A stretch of DNA of 64,000 nucleotides, from contig NZ_JAHHIR010000037.1 in NCBI RefSeq assembly GCF_018678075.1, forward strand, positions 1 to 64,000, given 5' to 3'. Positions 54,076-63,402 of the stretch are shown piece after piece. This stretch comes from Epibacterium ulvae (GTDB lineage: Bacteria; Pseudomonadota; Alphaproteobacteria; Rhodobacterales; Rhodobacteraceae). Under the pieces are notes generated by a model that saw nothing but the letters and a program-made list of their open reading frames with translations, did not search any database and was not told where the DNA came from. Every line of letters starts with the position of its first letter. The stretch's first letter is position 1. Position numbers and translations under genes: made by a program.

Positions 54076-55221
54076 ATGAGCAAACGCAGTATTTTCGAAG
54101 ATGTCGGCGGCGCAAAATCCGAACAAGCGGCACCAACGCCGGGGCTTTTGGATCGGGGCCAGGACGGTGCGCGTAAGTGGATCCGGATTTGGCTGGGCGT
54201 GTTGTTTGTCCTAGTGGTCGCCATGATCGCCGTCGGCGGCCTGACCCGGTTGACCGACAGCGGCTTGTCGATCACCGAGTGGCGTCCGATAACCGGTGCG
54301 ATCCCACCGCTGAGCGAGGCGGACTGGCAGGCGGAATTCGAAAAATACAAGCAGATCGACCAATGGGCCATTCATAACAAATGGATGGAACTCTCTGATT
54401 TTAAAGAGATATATTGGTGGGAATGGGGCCACCGCCAGTTGGGGCGCGTGATTGGTCTGGTTTGGGCTTTGGGCTTCTTTGGCTTCCTTGTGGCGCGTAA
54501 AATTCCAACCGGTTGGACCGGGCGTTTGATGATCCCCGGTGTCTTGGGTGGCCTACAAGGCGCTGTTGGCTGGTGGATGGTGCATTCCGGCGTGACCCAG
54601 GGCGAGGGCGTGACCACGGTTGCCTCCTACCGTCTTGCGGTGCATCTGGGGCTGGCTTTTGCGATCCTTGGTCTGTTGGCGTGGTACATGCTGGCGCTTG
54701 GCCGAAGTGAGCAGGATTTGATGCAGGCACGTCGCGCAAAAGAGGCCAAACCCTTTAGCCTGTCCACCGGTTTGATGCATTTTACGCTGCTGCAAATTCT
54801 GTTGGGGGCCTTGGTCGCCGGTATTGATGCGGGCCGGTCCTATACCGGTTGGCCGTTGATGGGTGGTCAGATTTTCCCACCGCAGGCCTTTGCGCTAGAG
54901 CCGATCTTGCGCAATTTCTACGAAAACCCCGGCCTTGTGCAATTCATCCACCGTGTCAGCGGCTATCTCTTGTTTGTCTTCACTGTTGTTGTCTGGCTCA
55001 AAGGACGTGCAAGCGCCCATGCGCATACGCGATTTGCCTTTAATGCAGTGATGGCAGGCGTGACAATTCAGATGCTTCTGGGCATCATCACGGTTATACA
55101 GGCGGCTCCGTGGCAGACAGCCATTGCGCATCAATTGGTTGCAGTTGTTGTCTGGGTGTTGATTTTACGGGCGCGTTTCTTGTCAGCATACCCCGTGAGC
55201 ATTTCGATCAAAGATCATTGA
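54076..55221 (+). CDS. ctaA: heme A synthase
   Basis: CtaA oxidises the C8 methyl of haem O to a formyl group, giving haem A for cytochrome aa3 oxidase. The 381-residue protein has eight transmembrane helices and four conserved histidines, seen in EWGHRQLGRVIGLVW, SYRLAVHLGLAF, VQFIHRVSGYLLF and AIAHQLVAVVVW. The loop GGLTRLTDSGLSITEWRPIT is the COX15/CtaA signature. The alphaproteobacterial type 2 form lacks the Bacillus cysteine pair. It is followed after 17 bases by the carboxypeptidase gene. Confidence 0.96.
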   Translation: MSKRSIFEDVGGAKSEQAAPTPGLLDRGQDGARKWIRIWLGVLFVLVVAMIAVGGLTRLTDSGLSITEWRPITGAIPPLSEADWQAEFEKYKQIDQWAIHNKWMELSDFKEIYWWEWGHRQLGRVIGLVWALGFFGFLVARKIPTGWTGRLMIPGVLGGLQGAVGWWMVHSGVTQGEGVTTVASYRLAVHLGLAFAILGLLAWYMLALGRSEQDLMQARRAKEAKPFSLSTGLMHFTLLQILLGALVAGIDAGRSYTGWPLMGGQIFPPQAFALEPILRNFYENPGLVQFIHRVSGYLLFVFTVVVWLKGRASAHAHTRFAFNAVMAGVTIQMLLGIITVIQAAPWQTAIAHQLVAVVVWVLILRARFLSAYPVSISIKDH

Positions 55222-55238
55222 GTAAGGAATTCAAAGAG

Positions 55239-56708
55239 ATGGCCGCATTTGATGAACTAATGGCGTTCCAACGCGAAACCCAAGCATTGGGGCAGGTTGC
55301 TGGGCGATTGGGTTGGGATCAGGAAACCATGATGCCCCGCGGTGCGGCTGCGCAACGTGGTGAAGAAATGGCCGCGATGGAAGCTGTTTTGCACGCCCGT
55401 CGTAGCGACCCGCGTGTGGCTGATTGGCTGGAGGCGGCTGAAGTCACCGATGACGTCACGGCGGCGCATGTGCGTGAAATCCGTCGCAGCTTTGATCGCG
55501 CGGTCAAAGTCCCCGCCGACCTCGCCAAAACACTGGCCCGTGTCACGTCTGAGGCGCAGGGCAAATGGGCCGAGGCGCGCGCCAACGAAGACGTGCCTGC
55601 CTTTGTGCCGGTGCTGGAAGAGGTCGTGGCTCTTAAGCGCGAGGAAGGTCAAGCGCTGGCGGACGGCGGTGATGTCTACGACGCGATGATCCAGGACTAT
55701 GAACCCGGCACAACGGCGGCTGAAATCGGCGCGATTTTTGATGCCATGCGCCCGGAATTGGTAGCACTGCGGGCAGCGGTTCTGGAAAAACCCGCGCCCG
55801 CCGGTGTGAAAGGTACGTTTGATGCCGCCGAACAAATGCATTTGGCTCATACTCTCGCCGAGGCGTTTGGTTATGACATGGGACACGGGCGTCTGGACAA
55901 AGCCGTGCATCCGTTTTCCTCTGGCAGCGGAATGGATGTTCGGATCACCACACGCACCAGCGAAACGGATCCGTTCAACTGTTTTTATTCGACAATTCAT
56001 GAGGTTGGCCACGCCTGTTACGAGCAGAATATCTCACGCGACTATCTACTGACGGCGCTTGGATCCGGCGTATCGATGGGCGTCCACGAAAGCCAAAGCC
56101 GCATTTATGAGAACCAACTGGGGCGCAGCCGTGCCTTTACCGGATGGCTGTTCGAACAGATGCAGGCCCGGTTTGGCGACTTTGGCATCGCGGATCCAGA
56201 TGCGTTTTATGCCGCCGTCAATGCGGTCCAGAATGGCTATATCCGAACCGAGGCGGATGAGCTGCAGTACAATCTGCACGTCATGCTGCGGTTTGATCTT
56301 GAACGCGACCTGATGAGTGGCGCGTTGGAAGTTGCCGATCTGGAAGACGCCTGGAACAGCCGCTTTGCCTCTGACTTTGGCTATGCGGTCGATAAGCCGT
56401 CCAACGGGTGTTTGCAGGATGTGCATTGGTCGGTGGGCTTGTTCGGCTATTTCCCGACCTATTCTTTGGGCAATGTCTACGCGGGGTGCCTTTATGGGGC
56501 GCTACGCAAAGCTGTTCCACAGCTGGATACGGATCTGGCCAAAGGCGACACGAGCACCGCGACCGGATGGCTGAAACAGAACCTGCAACAGCATGGTGGC
56601 TTGCGCACACCGTTGGATACCATCCGCCATGCATGTGGTGCCGAGCCAACTTATGCGCCGCTCATGGCCTATTTGAAAACCAAATTTTCGGCCCTTTACG
56701 ATCTGTGA
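55239..56708 (+). CDS. carboxypeptidase M32 (carboxypeptidase Taq family)
   Basis: The 489-residue zinc metallocarboxypeptidase releases C-terminal residues with broad specificity in the cytosol. The zinc motif HEVGH is at residues 254-258 (STIHEVGHACYEQ), with the glutamate ligand in GVHESQSRIYEN. The M32 signatures HPFSSGSGMDVRITTR (about 224-239) and ALGSGVSMG are present. The ATG at 55239 follows AAGGAATTC at good spacing, so an upstream frame starting inside ctaA is rejected. A terminator follows. Confidence 0.95.
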   Translation: MAAFDELMAFQRETQALGQVAGRLGWDQETMMPRGAAAQRGEEMAAMEAVLHARRSDPRVADWLEAAEVTDDVTAAHVREIRRSFDRAVKVPADLAKTLARVTSEAQGKWAEARANEDVPAFVPVLEEVVALKREEGQALADGGDVYDAMIQDYEPGTTAAEIGAIFDAMRPELVALRAAVLEKPAPAGVKGTFDAAEQMHLAHTLAEAFGYDMGHGRLDKAVHPFSSGSGMDVRITTRTSETDPFNCFYSTIHEVGHACYEQNISRDYLLTALGSGVSMGVHESQSRIYENQLGRSRAFTGWLFEQMQARFGDFGIADPDAFYAAVNAVQNGYIRTEADELQYNLHVMLRFDLERDLMSGALEVADLEDAWNSRFASDFGYAVDKPSNGCLQDVHWSVGLFGYFPTYSLGNVYAGCLYGALRKAVPQLDTDLAKGDTSTATGWLKQNLQQHGGLRTPLDTIRHACGAEPTYAPLMAYLKTKFSALYDL

Positions 56709-56728
56709 CGCAGGGAAAATAAGGTAGC

Positions 56729-56755
56729 AAAAGCCGGGCGTTACGTCCGGCTTTT
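56729..56755. terminator. terminator after the M32 carboxypeptidase
   Basis: AAAAGCCGG / CCGGCTTTT pairs around a 9-base loop, with T on both outer flanks. It lies between two convergent genes. Confidence 0.85.
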
Positions 56756-56759
56756 TATG

Positions 56760-57110
56760 TTACACCAGCGCCATACGTTCTGCGCGTTCGGGATCCGGGA
56801 ATGGCCGATACAGCCCAACGTCCACCGACGCGATGAGCGATGACACAGCCGCGTACAAACGCTCGACCTCTTCATCTTTTTCCCCAAGGACATGAAACGC
56901 GCTGTCCAATTGGGTCATATTGTCGAATTCAATATCCAGCAGGAAATCACGACAACTGTCATTGGCGAGGTGCAGTTTTCGCCGCATCAACCGCCAGTCG
57001 CGCACCGTGCCGCGTTCCTTAAGATAGGTCATCCAGTTTTCGACCGCATTTGCAAACGCCAGTGCCCGGGCGTCATTCAAAAGGTCGATTGAGCAATGAT
57101 ACAAATTCAT
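56760..57110 (-). CDS. DUF6614 family protein
   Basis: The 116-residue protein opens MNLYHCSIDLLNDARALAFA and contains WRLMRRKLHLA and FLLDIEFDNMTQLDSAFHVL. The pattern suggests a small ferredoxin-like alpha/beta fold and matches what I recall as DUF6614 in Rhodobacterales. The function is unknown. It is monocistronic, with the terminator at 56729-56755 downstream and a 67-base gap to the AttH-like gene upstream. The family name is from memory and should be treated as tentative. Confidence 0.6.
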   Translation of the reverse strand: MNLYHCSIDLLNDARALAFANAVENWMTYLKERGTVRDWRLMRRKLHLANDSCRDFLLDIEFDNMTQLDSAFHVLGEKDEEVERLYAAVSSLIASVDVGLYRPFPDPERAERMALV

Positions 57111-57177
57111 CGGGCTCTCCCCCGTTGATTGAAAAGTGCTCGACTTTATAGCTAAACGCGTTAGAGAAGGGTTAAAC

Positions 57178-58233
57178 CTACTCCCCGTAGCCCGTCATCT
57201 CCAGATATCCGCGCCCGTTGTGGCTGCCAGTTACCTTTACTGGACCTTCCCAATAGGAAAACGAGGTCTCCATCCAGGCGTCAGGGTTCAGGGCGGTGAC
57301 GGTGATGTCAACGGATCGCTCAGGTAACGTCACCTTCCAAGACGTTGGAATGTCGCCCGAAATCGAACTGTCGAACGCAACCGGAGCGGCCTGAAACGCG
57401 CCGGGTGGAAGCGGTGACACGCTGCCCTCGGGGTTAATCCAACTGCCGGAAGTGAAGGGGCCAGATGCGCCGCGCAAGACAAAACCCATCAGCTTGCTGT
57501 TGTCGTCAAAGTTCAATGAGAACCAGTCCCAACCGCTTTGATCATCTGCAAGGGGTTGGCTGGACCATTCGCGGTCAAGCCAGCCTGAGCCGTTCACATC
57601 GAAAACCTGTTCGTCCAGAGTGACTTGGCCCGTGATCTTGTAGTGCGGTTGCGAGTAGTAATAGCTCGCTTGTCCCGCCTCAGACTTTACGGAATACCCC
57701 AGATCGCCGTGAAAGACCAACTGCCCGTCGGCGCGAAGTTGCAGATCATAGGCAAAACCATCGCCAGATGCAGTCAACGACAGGTGATCGAGGCTGGCGT
57801 TTGTGCCCGCCATGCGCCAATCATCGATCCAAGCTTCAAACGGGGTTGCGATGACACCCGCTTGACCAATGCCTCCGCGAGACAGCTTTTCGGCGAAACG
57901 GTGGGTGTCGGCGGTGGTGACGGCTGCATGCGCGAGCCAGAGCTGTGGGCTTTGCCAATCATGTGTCTCTTGGGGTTCGCTGGCAGAGCGGAACAAGGTC
58001 CATTGAATTCCCAAATCTTGACCATCGTTGTCTTTAAGGTTGGCCGTTAAATACCACCACTCAATGCGAAAATCAGGATGCGCAGAATGGTCACGCGGGA
58101 ACGAAAGGGATGTTCCGCGTTCTGGGACCTGAAACCCATCTGCTGCGCTTTGCCCCAGGCCGGCATACCCTTGGGCTTGCGTGATTGCCGGTGCCAGCAA
58201 GATGAGCGCGGTGAAGATCTGTTTAACGTTCAT
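57178..58233 (-). CDS. secreted lipocalin-like hydrolase, AttH/CrtC family
   Basis: The 351-residue precursor has a signal peptide (about 1-21, ending ITQAQG) and two lipocalin-like halves. Family features are FPRDHSAHPDFRIEWWYLTA at the start of the mature protein, GSGWLDREWSSQPL and DDQSGWDWFSLNFDD. The family includes carotenoid 1,2-hydratase CrtC, but AttH-type members beside an ABC exporter are not carotenoid enzymes as far as known. The gene overlaps the FtsX-like permease by 11 bases. An ATG at 58233 (MNVKQIF) with a clear signal peptide is chosen over the longer frame. Confidence 0.85.
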   Translation of the reverse strand: MNVKQIFTALILLAPAITQAQGYAGLGQSAADGFQVPERGTSLSFPRDHSAHPDFRIEWWYLTANLKDNDGQDLGIQWTLFRSASEPQETHDWQSPQLWLAHAAVTTADTHRFAEKLSRGGIGQAGVIATPFEAWIDDWRMAGTNASLDHLSLTASGDGFAYDLQLRADGQLVFHGDLGYSVKSEAGQASYYYSQPHYKITGQVTLDEQVFDVNGSGWLDREWSSQPLADDQSGWDWFSLNFDDNSKLMGFVLRGASGPFTSGSWINPEGSVSPLPPGAFQAAPVAFDSSISGDIPTSWKVTLPERSVDITVTALNPDAWMETSFSYWEGPVKVTGSHNGRGYLEMTGYGE

Positions 58234-60619
58234 TGGCGAACACCTTGAGCAATTCTGAAGGAGCGATACGCAGCAGTCGAAATGCCGATGGTGCACAGGC
58301 CAAAAGTGCGGCCAACAGTGCCAAAAGAACGGTGCGCAACCAGCTGACAGGAAAGAGATAAAGCGGCAGTTTCCACCCGAACGCCAGGACATTGGTCACC
58401 GATAACAACACCCAAGCCAGCGCCAGGCCCAACGGTATGGCAAATAGGGCAGTCAGAAACGCCAGACCAAGACTGCGCGCCACCTCAAGCCGGGCGATCT
58501 GGTGCAGCGGTAATCCCATCGCCCAAATCGGCGCAATCTGCGGTAAACGCTGGTTCCACAGCGCTGCAAAGCTGGTGAGCAAAGCAAAACCAGCGATAGC
58601 GAGGGTCAATACGTTTAACGCGGCCGTGACCACAAAGGTTTGATCGAAGATCTTTAGCGATTGGTCGCGCAACTGAGGCTGGTCTAAAATCGCGCTGTCA
58701 TCTAGATTGAATTGGTCCCGCAATGCGTTGCGAAGGCTGACTTTATCGGAAACGGCGACCGCGATATTGGTGAGCTGCGCGTCCACGGAGCTGCGCTCCA
58801 AAAGACCGTTGGACATTATGATCTGGTGATTTGGATTGCCGTAGTCCGAATAGGCGCCCAGGATCGGCACGGCCCCGATATTCTGCAAAGACAGCGTATC
58901 ACCGGGCCACAGATCACGGGCCCGCGCCATTTGTTCGTTGATGACAACCCCGTCGCCTGCATGAAGGTTCGGCCAGGTCTCGTGCGCTTGCGCAACCATT
59001 GGCCAGTGGGTTTGGTAATAAGGATCATCCACAACGCCCCAAACTCGGGTCGGATGCGCCGCGCTCGGCAGATCAGCGGTTCGAAGAGGGCGCGCGGTGT
59101 GTCCTTGGCTTGATAAGTAGTCCAATATCGCAGGCGCCTGCGAAGGGTCATCCACACGAATATAAAGATCAGCTGCAAACCGCTGATTGATCCAATCGAT
59201 AAACGTGAGCCTGAAGCTGGATGTCATTGTTTCAACGCCGATATTTGTCGCAATGGCCAGCGCCAAAGCCATCAGTGGGACGCCAAGCGTGTGCAACTGA
59301 ACCCGCATGTCAGACCAGAGCCACTGCTGCAATCCGGGCCGTGCGGCCCCTTCGGCGAAACCAATAATCCACGAGGCAACGGCGGGCAGCAATAACACGC
59401 TTCCCAACATCAAGGAGCCCATCAACGCAAAGCCTGCAATCAAGTGCGGCACCAAGAGGAGGAGCGGGGTGACAATCAACAATAAGCCACCGACAATTAA
59501 CCCTCGTTTGCGCATCCGTGCAGAGGTTGCTCCGCGCGCAGATGTTGCCGGCCCTTGCAGGATGGGCAAGCGATAGACTTGGAATAGGGAGCTTCCACCG
59601 GCAATCGCGGTGCCCAGCACAGTCATCGCGAGGCCGAGGAGCGCCCATGACAGCTCCATACTCAAAGCGCCGGAAACCTTTGCCCCGTAAAGCCCGCTCA
59701 AAGTGGCGTTGACCCCGGGCAGCAAAGCGCCGGCGACAAAAAAACCGAGTCCTAATCCCAGGCTACCCGCAAACAAAGCCAGCAACAGAAGTTCCGCGGC
59801 ACAGAGAGATACGAGGGCGGTCAATGTCAAGCCAAGGCTGCGCAGCGTTCGCATCAATCCGCGCCGTTGTTCTACCGCCAATTTGATGGTGCTTTGCACG
59901 ATGAAAAGGCCCACCACAAAGGCAAGCAGGCCAAAGGCTGTCAGGTTCAGGTGAAAGCTATCGGTTAATTGCCCAGGCGAGATTTGCGCCGCTTGGGCCC
60001 ACCGAAACTTTGGCGGCAACGCAACGATTTCTTTCGCGTTCTCTTGTAAAACAACAAGGTACGAGAGGTTTTTCAAGTCAACGCTCAGGTCTAGCGCCAC
60101 GGCAAAATCAGTCACCACAATGCCAATGGGAAGGTTGGGCACGACAGTAGTGCGTGTCGCCGGTATTTCCATCTCGTCCAGAGTTTGAGGGTGCGCAAAG
60201 AACGGCAGTTGATCCAGTTTCGGAGCCGCACTGGATGACGTGTCGGACGCGGACGCGTCGTTTGAGTTCAAAAGAGTGTCGACCATCGGGTGAGACAGAA
60301 CATCGATGGCCATCAACGTCACCGCGCGGCCGCCCAGTGTCACTGTGCCTTCCCAAACTGGCGACACTAGCCACCCTTGGCGTCTGAGTGCGACGTAATC
60401 CGCCAGCGAAAGGTCTCCGTCAGCGACTGTAATACGGTCCGTCCCAAAGAGCGTGAGTTGGGATTCCGCCGTGGCATAGCTGCTGCGCGCGGTTGCATTG
60501 ATTGCCTGCACCGCCGACCACAGCGCTGTCGACAACGCCAACCCGAAGACAATTGCCACCAATTGAACGGGTGCGTGGCGCCAATGAGACAGGAGCGCCA
60601 GGAGGCCCCAGTACATCAT
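58223..60619 (-). CDS. FtsX-like ABC permease, two FtsX domains
   Basis: The 798-residue membrane protein has an N-terminal helix, an extracytoplasmic domain, three helices (about 225-345), a middle set of helices (about 375-420), a second extracytoplasmic domain and three C-terminal helices (about 670-780). The two FtsX domains are typical of AttFG/LolCE-like or MacB-like exporters joined in one chain. The partner ATPase gene overlaps by 4 bases upstream, and the AttH-like gene overlaps by 11 bases downstream. Together they likely move or extract an envelope lipid or lipoprotein rather than import nutrients (inference). Confidence 0.87.
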   Translation of the reverse strand: MMYWGLLALLSHWRHAPVQLVAIVFGLALSTALWSAVQAINATARSSYATAESQLTLFGTDRITVADGDLSLADYVALRRQGWLVSPVWEGTVTLGGRAVTLMAIDVLSHPMVDTLLNSNDASASDTSSSAAPKLDQLPFFAHPQTLDEMEIPATRTTVVPNLPIGIVVTDFAVALDLSVDLKNLSYLVVLQENAKEIVALPPKFRWAQAAQISPGQLTDSFHLNLTAFGLLAFVVGLFIVQSTIKLAVEQRRGLMRTLRSLGLTLTALVSLCAAELLLLALFAGSLGLGLGFFVAGALLPGVNATLSGLYGAKVSGALSMELSWALLGLAMTVLGTAIAGGSSLFQVYRLPILQGPATSARGATSARMRKRGLIVGGLLLIVTPLLLLVPHLIAGFALMGSLMLGSVLLLPAVASWIIGFAEGAARPGLQQWLWSDMRVQLHTLGVPLMALALAIATNIGVETMTSSFRLTFIDWINQRFAADLYIRVDDPSQAPAILDYLSSQGHTARPLRTADLPSAAHPTRVWGVVDDPYYQTHWPMVAQAHETWPNLHAGDGVVINEQMARARDLWPGDTLSLQNIGAVPILGAYSDYGNPNHQIIMSNGLLERSSVDAQLTNIAVAVSDKVSLRNALRDQFNLDDSAILDQPQLRDQSLKIFDQTFVVTAALNVLTLAIAGFALLTSFAALWNQRLPQIAPIWAMGLPLHQIARLEVARSLGLAFLTALFAIPLGLALAWVLLSVTNVLAFGWKLPLYLFPVSWLRTVLLALLAALLACAPSAFRLLRIAPSELLKVFANER

Positions 60620-61272
60620 TCTATGCGCCCTTGGCTTAAATGAAGTCGCCGATCCGTGCGTGCCGCGATCGCTTGTGAATGGGTGACCAGCAACAGCGAC
60701 GTTCCTTCCTGACGTGCGAGATCCAGGAGCAAATCCAGTACCTTATGGCTGGTCTCTTCATCCAGATTTCCGGTGGGCTCATCGGCGAGCAAAAGTTGCG
60801 GGCGCACCGCCATGGCCCGCGCAATCGCGACCCGTTGTTGTTGGCCGCCGGACAGTTGATCCGGATATCGTTCGCGCAGCTCATCCAAGCCGAGGTGCTG
60901 ACACAGGTGCGTGGCCCAATCGGTCTCAAAGCGTTCAGCCAATCGAGCGTGCAGCGCGATGTTCTGCCAAACCGTGAGCGAGGGCACCAAGTTAAATTGC
61001 TGAAAGATCACCGCCACAGTATCACGCCGTAGTGCGGACCGTTTGGTTTCAGACATGTCTGTAACGGTTTGTCCGGCCACATAAATCTCTCCAACGTCGC
61101 AGTGATCCAGCGCGGCTGCCAGATGCAGAAGCGTGCTTTTCCCTGATCCGCTTTCACCGGTGAGCGCCAGCGTCTCACCCGCGTTCAGCTTTAGGGACAC
61201 ACCACGCAGGATTTCGCGCCGTCGCCCTTGTGCAACAAAGGCTTTGTCTACATTTTTCATCACCAGGGTCAC
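60616..61272 (-). CDS. ABC transporter ATP-binding protein, LolD/AttE-like
   Basis: The 218-residue ATPase has Walker [18 protein letters not shown]-loop [18 protein letters not shown], signature [15 protein letters not shown], Walker [16 protein letters not shown] and switch LLVTHSQ, the full set for a MacB/LolD-type protein. The start is GTG at 61272, chosen because GGGAG lies 7 bases upstream; an ATG at 61260 is possible and the 61 codons further upstream are not conserved. It leads the three-gene exporter operon. It overlaps the permease gene by 4 bases. Confidence 0.93.
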   Translation of the reverse strand: MTLVMKNVDKAFVAQGRRREILRGVSLKLNAGETLALTGESGSGKSTLLHLAAALDHCDVGEIYVAGQTVTDMSETKRSALRRDTVAVIFQQFNLVPSLTVWQNIALHARLAERFETDWATHLCQHLGLDELRERYPDQLSGGQQQRVAIARAMAVRPQLLLADEPTGNLDEETSHKVLDLLLDLARQEGTSLLLVTHSQAIAARTDRRLHLSQGRIE

Positions 61273-61443
61273 AGTGGATCTCCCAAAGCGCGCGCCTGCA
61301 AAGGTCAGCAGCGTCACAGTTTCGATGTGATATACAACAGGGATAAGGCGTTGGTTTTGAAAAGAAAGCACGAATTTGCGAGCGACCCTGTTTTGCCGCA
61401 GGGATCGCTCAGCTGTGACGCGGTAGTGCAGAGGGACATCTGA

Positions 61444-62301
61444 ATGGCGGTTCACATTTTTTTCAAAGCGCTAGTCCTGGCCACTAAGCAGTTCCGACTG
61501 AAAAACGGTTGGGTGTTGAGTTCCCATATTGCGATGTCGATGATGTTGGCGCTGTTTCCCTTTGCGCTGTTTACGGTCTCTTTAGCGGGGGCGGTTACGG
61601 AGGTTTCGGCGCAATCCATTGATATTGAATATGTTCTGGACCTGCTGTTCGGATCTTGGCCTGCGGCCGTTGCTGATCCGATCAAAGGAGAGGTGGTTGC
61701 GGTGCTGCAAAACTCGGGCCTGCGCTTGGTGACCTTCAGCGGTATCGTGACGCTTTATTTTGCCTCCAACGGTGTTGACGCGGTACGGTTGGCGATGGTC
61801 TCCGCCTATCGGGAGGAGGATCGCCGCCCGTATTGGAAAGCGCGCCTGATCTGCGTGGTTTTGGTGATCCTCGGCGGGCTTGGCCTTTTGGCAGCTGCCT
61901 TGTTCGAGGTGCTTTTGCCGCTGTCCATTCGATATCTTGCGGAGCAAATTCCGGGAATGAATGAGTGCTTTGTTGCGACTTGGGAAAATGGGTTGAACGG
62001 TATTTTGGTGCTGACCGTGCCTCTGGCCGCCGTTTTCGTCAGTCATCTGGCGTTACCGGATCGATTGCACAGGTTGACTGAGATCGGGGCAGGGGCCGTT
62101 TTTACCGTTGTTCTGTGGTGGGCTGCGGGCCTTGGCTTTGCCTATTATGTCGCGAGTTTTGCGCAGTATTCGGCGACCTATGCAGGCTTGGCTGGCGCTA
62201 TGGTCGCGCTGGTGTTTCTGTATCTGAACGCGGCAATTCTGATCCTTGGAGCGGAATTGAACGGTGCTTTGATGTCGTTGCGCGAGGAGGCGCAGGGCTA
62301 G
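61444..62301 (+). CDS. YihY/BrkB family membrane protein
   Basis: The 285-residue protein has about six transmembrane helices (near 28-52, 90-112, 138-162, 175-205, 212-238 and 245-272). It carries YihY-family stretches NGWVLSSHIAMSMMLALFPF, LYFASNGVDAVRLAMVSAY and AGAMVALVFLYLNAAILILG. The old label 'ribonuclease BN' is wrong for this family, and the function is still unknown. The ATG at 61444 follows GAGGGACATC. It is divergent from the ABC operon, with 171 bases between the starts. Confidence 0.88.
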   Translation: MAVHIFFKALVLATKQFRLKNGWVLSSHIAMSMMLALFPFALFTVSLAGAVTEVSAQSIDIEYVLDLLFGSWPAAVADPIKGEVVAVLQNSGLRLVTFSGIVTLYFASNGVDAVRLAMVSAYREEDRRPYWKARLICVVLVILGGLGLLAAALFEVLLPLSIRYLAEQIPGMNECFVATWENGLNGILVLTVPLAAVFVSHLALPDRLHRLTEIGAGAVFTVVLWWAAGLGFAYYVASFAQYSATYAGLAGAMVALVFLYLNAAILILGAELNGALMSLREEAQG

Positions 62302-62373
62302 CTACTGTTTCCAAATTAACAACAATAAGGCAGCTATGCCACAATTGGGCCATAACTGGTCCACACTCGCCGC

Positions 62374-62413
62374 TTATCCCAGAAGCAGAGGCAAAAAAAA
62401 GCAGTTGGGATAA
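62374..62413 (+). repeat. inverted repeat next to the small gene's start
   Basis: TTATCCCA (62374-62381) and TGGGATAA (62406-62413) are perfect complements separated by 24 A-rich bases, ending 3 bases before the ATG at 62417. The right arm includes the only Shine-Dalgarno-like bases (GGGAT), so folding would hide the ribosome site. Confidence 0.6.
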
Positions 62414-62416
62414 ACC

Positions 62417-62587
62417 ATGTCAATTCTCGCGCAGACCATCAAAGTCATCAAGACCGCCAAGGTCATCCGCAGTAAATCGCCATCCGAACAGGTCCGCATT
62501 TTACGCCTGACCGAAGATGAAGACATGCTGCCGCGCATCCAGCGTGAGATTGCCAGCCAGTCGCTTCAGGCGCGCGCGCCACTTTAA
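62417..62587 (+). CDS. small basic protein of unknown function, 56 aa
   Basis: A complete frame encodes MSILAQTIKVIKTAKVIRSK and continues with a charged region containing LTEDEDMLPRIQREIAS. The frame uses codons like neighbouring genes and fills the gap between the YihY gene and rlmE, which supports it as real. No membrane segment, cysteine or known domain is visible; it is predicted to be mainly helical. It begins 115 bases after the YihY gene and has an inverted repeat over its ribosome site. I do not recognise a family. Confidence 0.5.
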   Translation: MSILAQTIKVIKTAKVIRSKSPSEQVRILRLTEDEDMLPRIQREIASQSLQARAPL

Positions 62588-62617
62588 GTGCATCGCACGT
62601 GCAGATGGGGTGTAGCG

Positions 62618-63334
62618 TCAGCCGCGATACCCCATGGCCACCACAAATTTTTCAGAGCTGTCCGACCGGGAGGAGGGCGGCTTGACGTTCAGGACCTTGT
62701 CAAATTTGGTCTTGAGCAGTTTTTGCAATTCGCCTTCCGCGCCGCCAGCCAGAACTTTAGCAACGAATGTTCCACCAACTTCCAGAACATCGAATGCAAA
62801 ATAAGCTGCTGTTTCACATAGCGAAATGATGCGCATGTGATCGGTCTGCTTGTGGCCTGAACTGGACGCGGCCATATCCGACATCACGACGTCCGCTTTG
62901 CCGCCAAGCCACTCTTTGACCTGATCGTCAGCGCCATCATCCATGAAGTCCAACTGGTGAAATTCAGCACCAGCAAGCGGCTCAATTTCTTGCAAATCCA
63001 CGCCGACGATGCGGCCGACGGACTTGCCCTTTTTCTCACCCAATGAATTGACGCGTTTTACCGCGACTTGGCTCCAGCCACCGGGCGCGCAACCCAGATC
63101 GACAATAAGAGCACCAGGCACAAGGAACCGGAATTTGTCGTCGAGTTCCATGATCTTATACGCCGCGCGGCCGCGGTACCCTTCTAGCTGGGCACGCCGC
63201 ACATAGGGGTCGTTCAATTGCCGCTGCAGCCAGCGAGTCGAGCTGAGCCGACGTCCGCGCGCGGATTTCACTTTGACCTTCAGGTCCCGTTGTCCACGGC
63301 CAGAAGTGTTTTTTCCAGTTGGCGTCTTTGCCAT
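62618..63334 (-). CDS. rlmE: 23S rRNA 2'-O-uridine methyltransferase RlmE (FtsJ/RrmJ)
   Basis: RlmE methylates U2552 in the 23S rRNA A-loop during 50S assembly. The 238-residue enzyme has the SAM motif [16 protein letters not shown], the catalytic K-D-K-E set in [30 protein letters not shown] and SEKFVVAMG, and a lysine/arginine-rich N-terminus for RNA binding. The N-terminal extension (about 1-40) is common in alphaproteobacteria. It follows the Ppx/GppA gene on the same strand after 68 bases, a common pairing in this order. Confidence 0.96.
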   Translation of the reverse strand: MAKTPTGKNTSGRGQRDLKVKVKSARGRRLSSTRWLQRQLNDPYVRRAQLEGYRGRAAYKIMELDDKFRFLVPGALIVDLGCAPGGWSQVAVKRVNSLGEKKGKSVGRIVGVDLQEIEPLAGAEFHQLDFMDDGADDQVKEWLGGKADVVMSDMAASSSGHKQTDHMRIISLCETAAYFAFDVLEVGGTFVAKVLAGGAEGELQKLLKTKFDKVLNVKPPSSRSDSSEKFVVAMGYRG

Positions 63335-63402
63335 TTCATCACCATCACGAAAGCAGCGTCTTGGGCTACTTTATCACATCTATTTCAATATTGGAGCTTG
63401 GG

